Source: Chloroflexota bacterium
GTDB lineage: Bacteria; Chloroflexota; Dehalococcoidia; GIF9; UBA5629
Length of the DNA: 10,847 nucleotides
Assembly (NCBI GenBank): GCA_026389675.1
Contig: JAPLHJ010000251.1
Location: 1-10,847 of the forward strand
Direction of reading: 5' to 3'
The position numbers and the translations under genes were made by a program. Shown one piece after another: positions 1 through 6,807 of the stretch. Under the pieces are notes generated by a model that searched no databases, was not told where the DNA came from, and saw nothing but the letters and a program-made list of their open reading frames with translations. The number at the start of each line of letters is the position of its first letter. Within the stretch, counting starts at the first letter, position 1.

Positions 1-113
1 GGTGTTATGGGCAGGTAAGGTGTCCTTTTGCCGAGGTTGGGAAGATTGGGCGTTTTTTCATGTAGGGTGTTTGAACCGAATGGTGCTACCTGGATGATCA
101 GCTTCTTTGCCAT
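1..113 (-). CDS. Beta-keto acid cleavage enzyme (BKACE/DUF849) family, N-terminal fragment
   Basis: Only the first 37 codons lie in the window; the gene continues past the left edge. The protein begins MAKKLIIQVAPFG and reaches PYLPIT at the edge. A Lys-rich start followed by a beta-strand ending in AP.G, then a P.LPIT turn, is the usual opening of BKACE (3-keto-5-aminohexanoate cleavage enzyme) proteins. These zinc-dependent TIM-barrel enzymes cleave a beta-keto acid with acetyl-CoA. The substrate cannot be read from this fragment. The ATG at 111-113 is supported by a strong Shine-Dalgarno, AAGGAGG, at 124-130. The gene starts 31 bp after the reductase stop, so the two are probably co-transcribed. 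Family assignment rests on about 37 residues recognised by eye, hence moderate confidence. Confidence 0.62.
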   Translation of the reverse strand, partial: MAKKLIIQVAPFGSNTLHEKTPNLPNLGKRTPYLPIT

Positions 114-123
114 GCGTGAAATT

Positions 124-130
124 CCTCCTT
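124..130 (-). promoter_or_regulatory. Ribosome binding site of the BKACE-family gene
   Basis: Minus-strand AAGGAGG, 10 nt before the ATG at 111-113. This near-perfect Shine-Dalgarno fixes the start of the partial gene and shows that the short left-edge reading frame is real. Confidence 0.8.
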
Positions 131-144
131 AAATTAATGGTTTT

Positions 145-1179
145 TTATTTGATATAATCGATTATTCGGGTGAATTCCTTCAGGTTGGCCGGGTCCGGTT
201 TCCTCTTCCCTTCCTCTATCTCCTTGATGATCCTGGTGACCATCTCGTTGGCCGGCGTTTTCATGCAGACCTCTTTGCCCTTTCTGACCACGTAGCCATT
301 GACGAAATCAACCTCCGTTTTGCGCCCCTTTTCGATATCCTGCCACATCGAAGGCTTGGTTGGACGGTGTTTGGCGAAGGCGAAATCCAGCAATTTAGAA
401 GCATTATCGAAATCGGCCTTATTGCGCACCAGCACAATTGACGGTGAGACACCCATAAGCTCCGCGAAATTGACTCCGGCCGCGATGCCGACATCGTAAG
501 TCTCGGTTATCACGGTCAATGCGACTTTGCGGGCAGCTTCGTTGTCTATAACACCGCCGTAGGTAAGCCCGGCGATAGTGCCCACGCCGGTCAGTGAGAC
601 CGTGATAAGCAGCTTGGTCCAGCGGTCGCCAATGATGTTATCGGCGATCTCAGTCGGGAAGGCTTTGGAGAGCAGATCAGCCACATCCTCCGCCGTCTTG
701 CTCCTGCCTGTAGGCCACTGGCCGATGATAAATCCGCCTTCCGTGGTCTGGATGAGCTGGCCCGGCCCCTGGTTGGTGCCGCCCCAGGTGATGCTGCAGG
801 CGATGGTGCGCTTGACACCCACGATTTTAGCGATGGTTTCCTCGTTGATACCGTTCTGCAGGGAAACCACAGGCGCTGTTTTAGATATGGAAGGCAGGAT
901 GGAGGTAAGGGCTTTCTCCGTATGCAGGCCTTTGACTGCCAGTAATACGATGTCTGCCCAACCGGTATAATCCTTTCCGGTGAATTGATCGGGAGTTAAA
1001 GACTTAACCGGGATGCTGAGCTCAGTAAATCCGGATACCTCCAGGCCCTTATTCATCATTTTGACGTGTTCGCGGTCGGCATCCAGGACAACAACATTCT
1101 CGCCTTTCTTTGTCAGCAGGGCTGCCGTAATTCCCCCGATAGCTCCTCCACCTATTACAACGATATTTTTATAGGGCAT
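145..1179 (-). CDS. Ketopantoate reductase family (PanE/ApbA-like) oxidoreductase
   Basis: A 344-residue cytosolic NAD(P)-dependent 2-keto acid reductase of the PanE/ApbA family, of somewhat more than usual length. The N-terminal Rossmann fold shows GGGAIGG at residues 10-16. Family landmarks follow: AVKG with Lys83, LQNG at 107-110, and DRWTKLL with the probable catalytic Lys189. The C-terminal helical domain carries SMWQDIEKGRKTEVD (277-291), including Ser277 and Glu289. The Asn residues expected 4 and 8 positions after the catalytic Lys in E. coli PanE (N180 and N184, from memory) are both Thr here (193, 197), so the substrate may not be ketopantoate. The start ATG follows a minus-strand AAGGAGG at 1192-1198. 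A consensus promoter lies at 1255-1282, and a BKACE-family gene follows 31 bp downstream. The neighbours suggest a catabolic 2-keto/2-hydroxy acid step. Family is certain; substrate is unknown. Confidence 0.88.
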   Translation of the reverse strand: MPYKNIVVIGGGAIGGITAALLTKKGENVVVLDADREHVKMMNKGLEVSGFTELSIPVKSLTPDQFTGKDYTGWADIVLLAVKGLHTEKALTSILPSISKTAPVVSLQNGINEETIAKIVGVKRTIACSITWGGTNQGPGQLIQTTEGGFIIGQWPTGRSKTAEDVADLLSKAFPTEIADNIIGDRWTKLLITVSLTGVGTIAGLTYGGVIDNEAARKVALTVITETYDVGIAAGVNFAELMGVSPSIVLVRNKADFDNASKLLDFAFAKHRPTKPSMWQDIEKGRKTEVDFVNGYVVRKGKEVCMKTPANEMVTRIIKEIEEGKRKPDPANLKEFTRIIDYIK

Positions 1180-1254
1180 GTGATATATCAGCCTCCTTGC
1201 GTTCTAATATATAATATCGGCAAACCAGCCCGACAACCGAAAGGATGCAAACGT

Positions 1255-1282
1255 ATTATACATTTTACTGTCTGGCTGTCAA
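1255..1282 (-). promoter_or_regulatory. Consensus sigma-70-type promoter for the PanE-like/BKACE operon
   Basis: On the minus strand, TTGACA (1282-1277) and TATAAT (1260-1255) are separated by 16 bp; both hexamers match consensus exactly. Transcription would begin near 1248, leaving a leader of about 70 nt before the ATG at 1179. The reductase and BKACE genes can therefore be transcribed separately from the upstream aminotransferase. Confidence 0.7.
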
Positions 1283-1300
1283 TCAGCCTGGAGTTTCCGG

Positions 1301-2644
1301 TTATTTATATATGGAGAAGGCGAACTCAAAAGCAGCCAGGCTCTTCTGTATGTCCTTCTCTGTCATCACGCCCGACATATAAACGTGGCCGGGCAGCAGC
1401 ACCACGCCCGGGTTGCCCAGCAGCAGGCCCAGCCTGATCATGAGGTCGAACTCGAAGACCTCCATAACCTGGCTCATGTCGAATTTGCCGTTTAGCCCAA
1501 AGTGCACGATGCTGTACAAAGAGTGGGCCGAGACGTCCAACTTCAGCCTGGCGGTTATTTCGTTGATGCCTTTGGCTAACTGCGCCGCACGGTCGATGGA
1601 GTTTTGCACGTAGTTACCCTTCTCTAATTCCTCCATGAAGGCGATGCCGGCCGCCATGGCCAGCGGGTGTGCGCAGAATGAGCCCATGGGGAAGAGAGGA
1701 CCGAAATGCTCGGCCCGCGGGTCCAGGGCGCCCACCACGGACATTACATCCTCGCGGCCGCCTACGGCGCCGATGGGCATGCCGCCACCGGCAGGCTTTC
1801 CCAGGCAGGTGAGATCGGGCGTTATGCCCAGTACCTGCTGTGCTCCGCCGATGGCCACACGGAAGCCGGTAGCCACCTCGTCGAAAGCCAGCAGCACGTT
1901 GTATTTAGTGGTCAATTCACGTAACTGCTTCTGGAAGCCCTCGGCCAGCGGTGTGCCGCCGGTTGATGCCCCCAGCGGTTCCAGCACCACGGCTGCCACC
2001 TGGTCCCTGTTATCTATCAGCGCTTTCTCCACTATGCCGATATCGTTGGGCGGCAGGTTGATCAGGTTGTCCCAGTGGTTATTGGGAATGCCCAGCGTAA
2101 AGAGCGTGCCGGAGCCGGCCGCCAGCGCGTCGTAAGACAAAACCCCGTTCCAGCCGTGATGATGCCCGGCGAACTTGATGATCTTGGTTTTACCGGTGAA
2201 GGCGCGGGCGATCTGGCAGACCAGCTCGGTGGCCTCGTTGCCCGAATTGACTATCTTGATTTTCTTGATGGAAGGGTAATGCTTCATCACCTTCTGCGCC
2301 CACTTTGTGGCCAGTTCCTCGCACATCTCCAGGTGGAAGCCGTATTTATCCAGGGCCCGGTCGATGGCCTTGCGTATGGCCGGCGCCTTGTGGCCGATAT
2401 ACGAGATGCCCTGGTCGATGAACATGTCGATGTACTCGTTGCCGTCAACATCGTAGAGCTTCGAGCCTTGAGCATTATCGATGAAGAGCGGGTATGGCCT
2501 GTGCCAGATCATATAGGCGGGCGCGCCCATCGGCACTATGTATTTGCGCGATTCCTCGTTGAGCTTTTTGGAGTTGGGGGTCTTCTTCTCGTAGGCTGCG
2601 ACAACTTCCCTGTACTTCTCATCACTCAGCTTCAGTATGCTCAT
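1301..2644 (-). CDS. Class III PLP-dependent aminotransferase, glutamate-1-semialdehyde aminomutase-like
   Basis: A 447-residue fold-type I PLP enzyme of the class III (acetylornithine/GSA) aminotransferase family. Numbering from the chosen ATG, it shows LYDVDGNEYID (63-73), the cofactor-binding NSGNEATE segment (133-140), HHHGW (161-165), FDEVATGFR with the pyridine-N-binding Asp255, and LGKPAGGG with the Schiff-base Lys283. The closest pattern is HemL (DEV.TGFR..GGAQ). However, the protein departs from HemL at several conserved places, for example HHHGWNG instead of YHGHAD, and no other heme genes are nearby. A role as an amino-acid transaminase or mutase in catabolism beside the PanE-like and BKACE genes is more likely; that is inference. 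The ATG at 2642-2644 is preferred over a GTG two codons upstream, because the Shine-Dalgarno at 2651-2657 sits 6 nt from the ATG but touches the GTG. Confidence 0.85.
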   Translation of the reverse strand: MSILKLSDEKYREVVAAYEKKTPNSKKLNEESRKYIVPMGAPAYMIWHRPYPLFIDNAQGSKLYDVDGNEYIDMFIDQGISYIGHKAPAIRKAIDRALDKYGFHLEMCEELATKWAQKVMKHYPSIKKIKIVNSGNEATELVCQIARAFTGKTKIIKFAGHHHGWNGVLSYDALAAGSGTLFTLGIPNNHWDNLINLPPNDIGIVEKALIDNRDQVAAVVLEPLGASTGGTPLAEGFQKQLRELTTKYNVLLAFDEVATGFRVAIGGAQQVLGITPDLTCLGKPAGGGMPIGAVGGREDVMSVVGALDPRAEHFGPLFPMGSFCAHPLAMAAGIAFMEELEKGNYVQNSIDRAAQLAKGINEITARLKLDVSAHSLYSIVHFGLNGKFDMSQVMEVFEFDLMIRLGLLLGNPGVVLLPGHVYMSGVMTEKDIQKSLAAFEFAFSIYK

Positions 2645-2650
2645 AATCAC

Positions 2651-2657
2651 CCTCCCT
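2651..2657 (-). promoter_or_regulatory. Ribosome binding site that decides the aminotransferase start
   Basis: Minus-strand AGGGAGG ends directly at a possible GTG start (2648-2650) and 6 nt before an in-frame ATG (2642-2644). Normal spacing favours the ATG. Confidence 0.65.
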
Positions 2658-2703
2658 TGTCCGCCGGTTACGCCTGTTTAACCGTACCATCAGCGGACGA
2701 TGT

Positions 2704-2732
2704 ATTTTAGAACACTGCTTTACAAAAAACAA
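2704..2732 (-). promoter_or_regulatory. Possible promoter for the aminotransferase gene
   Basis: On the minus strand, TTGTTT (2732-2727) and TAAAAT (2709-2704) are spaced 17 bp. The -10 matches consensus at five of six positions, the -35 at only three. It overlaps the opposing lar promoter candidate. Weak, but it is the best candidate I found in the divergent gap. Confidence 0.3.
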
Positions 2733-2746
2733 CCATTTTGTATAAT
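2719..2746 (+). promoter_or_regulatory. Probable sigma-70-type promoter for larB-larE-larC
   Basis: TTTACA (2719-2724) and TATAAT (2741-2746) with a 16-bp spacer; five of six and six of six matches to consensus. Transcription would start near 2753, giving a leader of about 97 nt before larB. I saw no NikR-type GTATGA...TCATAC operator in this gap. Confidence 0.55.
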
Positions 2747-2849
2747 TTGTTTCATCATTGCTACTAAGCTTGTATTGTACTGAATTTGGTGCTGGGTTAT
2801 ACTTACCATAATTGAGCATTACCCGGCTATATATTGTGAAAACTGACTG

Positions 2850-3641
2850 ATGAGAAAAGAAAAAAAGGCATCTCAAGATGAAGCAGGTGGCCGTGAGGTC
2901 AATGAGCGCTGGCTGACCGGCCTGCTGCAGAAGGTGCAGGCCGGACACATCTCTGTGCCGGAAGCTGTAGCGGAACTGAGCGTGCTGCCTTATGAGGACC
3001 TCATGCACGCCAAGCTGGACCATCACCGCAGCCTGCGCACCGGTTTCCCCGAGGTCATCTTCGGCCAGGGCAAGACTCTCGCGCAGCTCGTGGTTATAGC
3101 CGAGCGCATGGCTGCACATTCGCAGAAGGTACTGATTACCAGGGTGGATGCCGTGGCCTATAAAGCGGTTAAAGCCGTGTTGCCCGACGCCCGCTATAAC
3201 GAGGCGGCGCGCGCCATTATCGTAGACCGTGCCGTGAAAAAAAAGGGAAAGGAAGGCATAGTAGTTCTGACGGGTGGTACGGCGGATATCCCCGTTGCCG
3301 AGGAGGCCGCGGTTACAGCCGAACTGATGGGCAACGATGTCCAGCGTATCTTTGACGTGGGGGTGGCCGGCATACACCGTCTCTTCAACCACCTTGACCA
3401 GATACGGGGTGCGAATGTAGTGGTAGCGGTAGCGGGCATGGATGGTGTGCTGCCAACCGTGGTGGGTGGACTGGTGACCTGTCCTGTCATTGCCGTTCCC
3501 ACGAGCATAGGCTACGGGGCCAATTTCAAAGGCGTAGCGCCTTTGCTGACCATGCTCAACAGCTGCGCGCCCGGAGTAGCCGTGGTAAATATAGATGGAG
3601 GATTTAATGCCGGATATTTAGCCGGTCTGATAAACAGGTGA
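2850..3641 (+). CDS. larB: LarB: pyridinium-3,5-biscarboxylic acid mononucleotide synthase
   Basis: First enzyme of nickel-pincer nucleotide (NPN) synthesis. LarB carboxylates C5 of the pyridinium ring of nicotinic acid adenine dinucleotide and hydrolyses the phosphoanhydride, giving P2CMN and AMP. The 263-residue length fits the family. A short helical N-terminal region leads to the LarB signature DHHRSLRTGFPEVIF (57-71). A PurE/AIRC-like domain follows: TGGTADIPVAEEA (141-153), DVGVAGIHRL (169-178), GMDGVLPTVVGGL (196-208) and PTSIGYGANF (217-226). Cys239 in LNSC probably corresponds to the Cys reported to bind the substrate covalently in the Lactobacillus plantarum enzyme. No clear Shine-Dalgarno precedes the ATG, but an in-frame stop at 2844-2846 leaves little room for an earlier start. 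The gene overlaps larE by four bases (GTGA), suggesting translational coupling. Confidence 0.93.
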   Translation: MRKEKKASQDEAGGREVNERWLTGLLQKVQAGHISVPEAVAELSVLPYEDLMHAKLDHHRSLRTGFPEVIFGQGKTLAQLVVIAERMAAHSQKVLITRVDAVAYKAVKAVLPDARYNEAARAIIVDRAVKKKGKEGIVVLTGGTADIPVAEEAAVTAELMGNDVQRIFDVGVAGIHRLFNHLDQIRGANVVVAVAGMDGVLPTVVGGLVTCPVIAVPTSIGYGANFKGVAPLLTMLNSCAPGVAVVNIDGGFNAGYLAGLINR

Positions 3642-4462
3642 GTAACCATAAAGTCAACATTAGAAGTAAAACCGCTGATAAAACCGCACACCTGCATGAT
3701 GTGCTGGGTAAAATGAGCTCGGCCATCGTGGGCTATTCCGGCGGCGTGGACAGTACCTATTTAGCCGCGACAGCCAGGGATATTTTGAAAGAGAAGGTAC
3801 TGATAGTCCTGGCCAATTCACCGGTGATGGACAGGGAGGACTTCAAGAACGCCGTCAGGCTGGCCGCCTCGCTCAGCTTCGACCTGCAGCAAATAGCCTT
3901 CAATCAGCTCGATGTGCCGGATTTTGCCGCCAACGGCAAGGACCGTTGCTATCACTGCAAGCTGACCATGCTGGGGATGCTCAACGAGATGGCCAGGGCG
4001 AGGCGTATCAAGTATGTATGCGATGGCTCAAACTATGACGACCTCAGTGATTACCGTCCCGGCTTGGTAGCGGTATCGGAACTGGGTGTGCGCAGTCCGC
4101 TGGCTGAATCTTTCCTGACCAAGAAGGAGATAAGGTCGCTGGCCAAAACCAGGGGCCTACCCAACTGGGATAAGCCCGCCATGCCATGCCTGGCCACGCG
4201 TGTACCACATCATACACCTATCACCCATCACGTCCTGCGTAAAGTCTCCGCCGGGGAATCCTTTATACGCAGCCTGGGCGTCAGGCAGGTCAGGCTGAGG
4301 CATCATGACGATATCGCACGGATCGAAGTTGATGAGCCCGGTTTCAGAACCCTGCTTAAGAAGGACAACCGCCGGGCGGCGGTTGAAGCCGTCAGGAAGC
4401 TGGGCTATAAGCATGTCACGATCGATTTGGCCGGCTACCAGATGGGCAGCATGAATCCATAG
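3638..4462 (+). CDS. larE: LarE: ATP-dependent sulfur transferase for nickel-pincer cofactor
   Basis: Second enzyme of the NPN pathway. It adenylates the two carboxylates of P2CMN and converts them to thiocarboxylates, giving P2TMN. The 274-residue protein has the PP-loop ATP pyrophosphatase signature SGGVDST at 34-40 and the family block KPAMPCLATRVP at 179-190. Cys184 lies in the position of the single sacrificial Cys (C176) of L. plantarum LarE. Two more Cys form a C-x2-C pair, RCYHCK (Cys104, Cys107). Three Cys in these places are the pattern described for LarE proteins that bind a [4Fe-4S] cluster and add sulfur catalytically. I infer that type here. The GTG start overlaps the larB stop, with no visible Shine-Dalgarno, so translation is probably coupled. 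Confidence 0.93.
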   Translation: MSNHKVNIRSKTADKTAHLHDVLGKMSSAIVGYSGGVDSTYLAATARDILKEKVLIVLANSPVMDREDFKNAVRLAASLSFDLQQIAFNQLDVPDFAANGKDRCYHCKLTMLGMLNEMARARRIKYVCDGSNYDDLSDYRPGLVAVSELGVRSPLAESFLTKKEIRSLAKTRGLPNWDKPAMPCLATRVPHHTPITHHVLRKVSAGESFIRSLGVRQVRLRHHDDIARIEVDEPGFRTLLKKDNRRAAVEAVRKLGYKHVTIDLAGYQMGSMNP

Positions 4463-4473
4463 CAGGTTATTTT

Positions 4474-5667
4474 ATGGGAAAGGCAGTTTACTTCGACCTT
4501 TTCGCTGGCTGCAGCGGTGATATGATCCTGGGCGCGCTGCTGGATGTCGGCCTGTCACTTGCTGACCTTGATAGGGAGTTGGGCAAACTACCGCTGGAGG
4601 GATATAGGGTGACGGCCGAGAAAGTCAAGCGGGGCGCAGTTACGGCTACCATGGCACGCGTGATACCGGACGATAAGGTCAGGCAGCCCGACCGCGCTTA
4701 CAGTGATATCGTGGATCTGATAGCGGCCAGCAGGCTGGACGATGATGTTAAGAAGCAGGCTATGGACATCTTCCGCAGCCTTGGTGAGGTAGAGGCCAGG
4801 ATACATGGCGTCAAGCTGGAACTGGTGCATTTCCACGAGATAGGCGCGGTGGACTCCATAGTTGATATCGTAGGTGCGGTAATCGGCTTCAGGTTGTTGG
4901 GCGTAACAGATTTTTATTCCTCGCCGTTTCCGGTTGGAGGAGGTTCTGTTGAATGCCGTCACGGTGGTTTACCTCTACCTGCTCCTGCAACGCTTGACCT
5001 GGTGACACAAAAACATGCTCCTGTTGTCAGTCCTTGCCATGTTGCCATGGAGGGGAAGGAGCTGGTGACACCCACCGGCGCTGCTATTGTAACAACCCTG
5101 GCCGAATTTAGCAGACCTCCGCTCAATTTGGAGAAGATAGGCTACGGCGCCGGAAGCAGGAATCCAGACGAATATCCTAACGTTATGCGATTGTGGATTG
5201 GAGAGACACGCGTTCATGACGGCCATGAGGGCATGGTGTTGTTGGAGACCAATATCGATGACATGAACCCCCAGATATATGATTATGTGATGGATCGGCT
5301 ATTTGCGCAGGGCGCGCTGGACGTCTGGTTCACGCACATCCAGATGAAGAAGAACCGCCCGGCCGTGATGCTGAGCGTGCTCGCCCTGGGCGACGCCGAA
5401 TCACGTTTGGCCGAGACCATAATGCGCGAGACCTCCACCCTGGGTATACGTGTACGCCCCATCTTCCGCCATATCGCCGGCCGCGATATCGTCGAAATCG
5501 ATTCCACTTACGGAAAGGTCAGGGTCAAGGTCAAGCGCTTCCAGGATGAGGTGCTGAGCATTTCACCGGAATATGACGACTGCCGCAAGATCGCGTCTGA
5601 GAAAGATGTACCGCTACGGGACGTCTACAGGACGGTTGAGGACGAGGCGAGGAAGCTGATTAAGTAG
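4474..5667 (+). CDS. larC: LarC: nickel insertion protein, CTP-dependent cyclometallase
   Basis: Last enzyme of the NPN pathway. LarC uses CTP to insert nickel into P2TMN, forming the Ni-C and Ni-S bonds of the cofactor. The 397-residue protein shows the LarC opening YFDLFAGCSGDM (6-17), the acidic/His segment HFHEIGAVDSIVDI (119-132), an ETNIDDMNPQIYDYVMDRLF block (258-277), MKKNRPAVML (291-300), ETSTLGIR (319-326) and SPEYDDC (364-370). Both halves, called LarC1 and LarC2 in L. plantarum and joined there by ribosomal frameshifting, are encoded here in one uninterrupted frame. The gene starts 11 bp after larE, with only a weak AGCAGG Shine-Dalgarno. It ends the lar operon, and the 138-bp convergent gap after it holds no convincing terminator. 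No LarA apoenzyme gene lies in the window. Confidence 0.93.
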   Translation: MGKAVYFDLFAGCSGDMILGALLDVGLSLADLDRELGKLPLEGYRVTAEKVKRGAVTATMARVIPDDKVRQPDRAYSDIVDLIAASRLDDDVKKQAMDIFRSLGEVEARIHGVKLELVHFHEIGAVDSIVDIVGAVIGFRLLGVTDFYSSPFPVGGGSVECRHGGLPLPAPATLDLVTQKHAPVVSPCHVAMEGKELVTPTGAAIVTTLAEFSRPPLNLEKIGYGAGSRNPDEYPNVMRLWIGETRVHDGHEGMVLLETNIDDMNPQIYDYVMDRLFAQGALDVWFTHIQMKKNRPAVMLSVLALGDAESRLAETIMRETSTLGIRVRPIFRHIAGRDIVEIDSTYGKVRVKVKRFQDEVLSISPEYDDCRKIASEKDVPLRDVYRTVEDEARKLIK

Positions 5668-5805
5668 CTTCAATAGCGAATTCAATAAGTTGACTAAAGC
5701 GCATCCTGCATTGTGATTAACTCATAGTAATGGGTACCCGTCCCACAATAAAACGAGATTGCTGACCGATTAGTCGCCCAGACCCCTGAAGTGGATCCAG
5801 TAGAG

Positions 5806-6699
5806 TTAGTGCACCCTGTTGATCAAGTTGGGCAGCTTGCCTTCAATGTATAGCTTGACTGCTTCCTCAACGCTCTCAATGTCGGTTACTATAGGCTCAA
5901 TCTTGCAGTTAATCATGCTTTGGTAGGCGCCCATGCCCATGCCGCCGGCTATCAGTACCTGACTATCTTTGATTGTCACAGCCATGCTGGCATGCCGGTT
6001 CACAGATGCGAGGTCGAAGCCGTGCCGCTCGCCATGCACATGCGGACGTTCATCTCTAAATGCAAAATGCCTGTGCCCCATTTTCGCACGTGTTTCCTTG
6101 CCCGTTACCTTTCCGTCTTCTACTGTGTAGACAACGTACAGTGATGCCTGTCCAAAGTGCTGACTAATGGTCTTCTCATCATCTGTAACTACTGCGATTT
6201 TCATGTCGTTTATTCTCCTTATCTCAATTTCGTTATTTTGCCCAAGGCTATTTCGGTCCTCATTTGCCAGGCCTGCATTTATTGCCGGAGGCACCGGCGC
6301 TGAATCGCACAACCTGTGGCAAATAGAGCAGGATTCAGCCGACCATCTGGCGGACATGCCCGCTTGCACATCCTGGCTGCAACCAATTCTGCAGCAACAC
6401 TGCGGCGTCTCCAATTCGAATGCGCCTCCGTCGATTTTTATAGCCTTGCCACCCAGTATGCCCACAGCTATCTTTTTCCTGGCCGATTCAAGGATCCGCT
6501 GAAAGGTTGCTCGCGAAATATTCATGTACCTGGCACATTGTGCCTGGTCCAGATTCTCAATATCCCGCAGCCGCAGGGATTCAATTTCCTCAATATAAAT
6601 GCAGACTTTATCCAGCAGTCTTAGCGGCACTCCGGCCGGCTTGAAGAAAGTAGTGCCCGGCAGGAAAGCCACCTTACAATTTTTCCTGGGTCGAGGCAT
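5806..6699 (-). CDS. DUF134 (UPF0251) DNA-binding domain fused to NifX/NifB-type cofactor-binding domain
   Basis: A 297-residue two-domain protein. Residues 1 to about 95 match DUF134/UPF0251: MPRPRK start, PAGVPL, an acidic IEEIESLRL helix and a sigma-like helix-turn-helix around residues 50-75 (ISRATFQRILESARKK). Residues 101-131 form a linker with seven Cys (CCC at 101-103, C107, C124, C127, C131), plausible metal or Fe-S ligands. Residues 166-297 match the dinitrogenase iron-molybdenum cofactor biosynthesis domain (NifX, NifB C-terminus): MKIAVVTDD, SQHFGQA, a His-rich stretch (H209, H211, H220, H222, H226) and AGGMGMGAYQ. Proteins of this domain family bind Fe-S or FeMo cofactor precursors, but no nitrogenase genes are visible. 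A metal- or cluster-responsive regulator is a reasonable inference. A consensus promoter lies 40-68 bp upstream. An internal start at 6204 may give the second domain separately. Confidence 0.82.
   Translation of the reverse strand: MPRPRKNCKVAFLPGTTFFKPAGVPLRLLDKVCIYIEEIESLRLRDIENLDQAQCARYMNISRATFQRILESARKKIAVGILGGKAIKIDGGAFELETPQCCCRIGCSQDVQAGMSARWSAESCSICHRLCDSAPVPPAINAGLANEDRNSLGQNNEIEIRRINDMKIAVVTDDEKTISQHFGQASLYVVYTVEDGKVTGKETRAKMGHRHFAFRDERPHVHGERHGFDLASVNRHASMAVTIKDSQVLIAGGMGMGAYQSMINCKIEPIVTDIESVEEAVKLYIEGKLPNLINRVH
6202..6220 (-). promoter_or_regulatory. Internal Shine-Dalgarno and ATG inside the DUF134-NifX gene
   Basis: On the minus strand, AAGGAGA (6220-6214) lies 9 nt before an in-frame ATG (6204-6202) that begins exactly at the NifX-type domain (MKIAVVTDD). 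Starting here would give a 132-residue protein, close to the normal length of a stand-alone member of this family. Either two products are made from one gene, or this is a relic of two formerly separate genes. Confidence 0.6.
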
Positions 6700-6738
6700 T
6701 TAAATATCATCCTTTGTTTTGTGCATATGCTCTATTCA

Positions 6739-6767
6739 ATTATATTTTCCTGATTTCACTCTGTCAA
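6739..6767 (-). promoter_or_regulatory. Perfect consensus sigma-70-type promoter for the DUF134-NifX gene
   Basis: On the minus strand, TTGACA (6767-6762) and TATAAT (6744-6739) are spaced exactly 17 bp. Transcription would start near 6732, leaving a leader of about 33 nt. An AAAGGA ribosome site lies near 6711-6716 before the ATG at 6697-6699. Such a strong promoter is probably held by a repressor or marks high expression. Confidence 0.75.
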
Positions 6768-6778
6768 GTAAATATAAC

Positions 6779-6807
6779 TTGATTAGGGGTAATATATATT
6801 GTATACT
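6779..6807 (+). promoter_or_regulatory. Probable promoter for the dsrE-arsR-tusA-mvhD-hdrA operon
   Basis: TTGATT (6779-6784) and TATACT (6802-6807) with a 17-bp spacer, matching consensus at four and five of six positions. Transcription would start near 6814, giving a leader of about 64 nt. A second -10-like TATAAT at 6824-6829 lacks a good -35. The -10 element lies inside an inverted repeat, which suggests repression. Confidence 0.5.

Noticed and set aside
1635..2135. Plus-strand 166-codon frame under the aminotransferase
   Set aside because: Antisense to the PLP-binding core of a clear class III aminotransferase; low-complexity composition and no recognisable motif.
1301..2644. Naming the aminotransferase hemL
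   Set aside because: The core pattern is HemL-like, but YHGHAD is replaced by HHHGWNG and no heme genes are near, so only the family is named.
2753..2849. Riboswitch or nickel-responsive element in the larB leader
   Set aside because: No NikR-like palindrome and no stable paired structure could be recognised by eye.
2622..3392. Minus-strand 256-codon frame across the lar promoter region and larB
   Set aside because: It spans the divergent intergenic gap and lies antisense to conserved larB; no family pattern and no Shine-Dalgarno.
5668..5805. Possible terminator between larC and the convergent DUF134-NifX gene, based on GGGTACCC and TGGG/CCCA near 5733-5748
   Set aside because: The stem is only about 4 bp and has no T-tract on either strand. 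I see nothing else convincing in this 138-bp gap.
5806..6699. Treating the NifX-type domain as evidence for nitrogen fixation
   Set aside because: This domain is widespread in anaerobes without nitrogenase, and no nif structural gene is present in the window.
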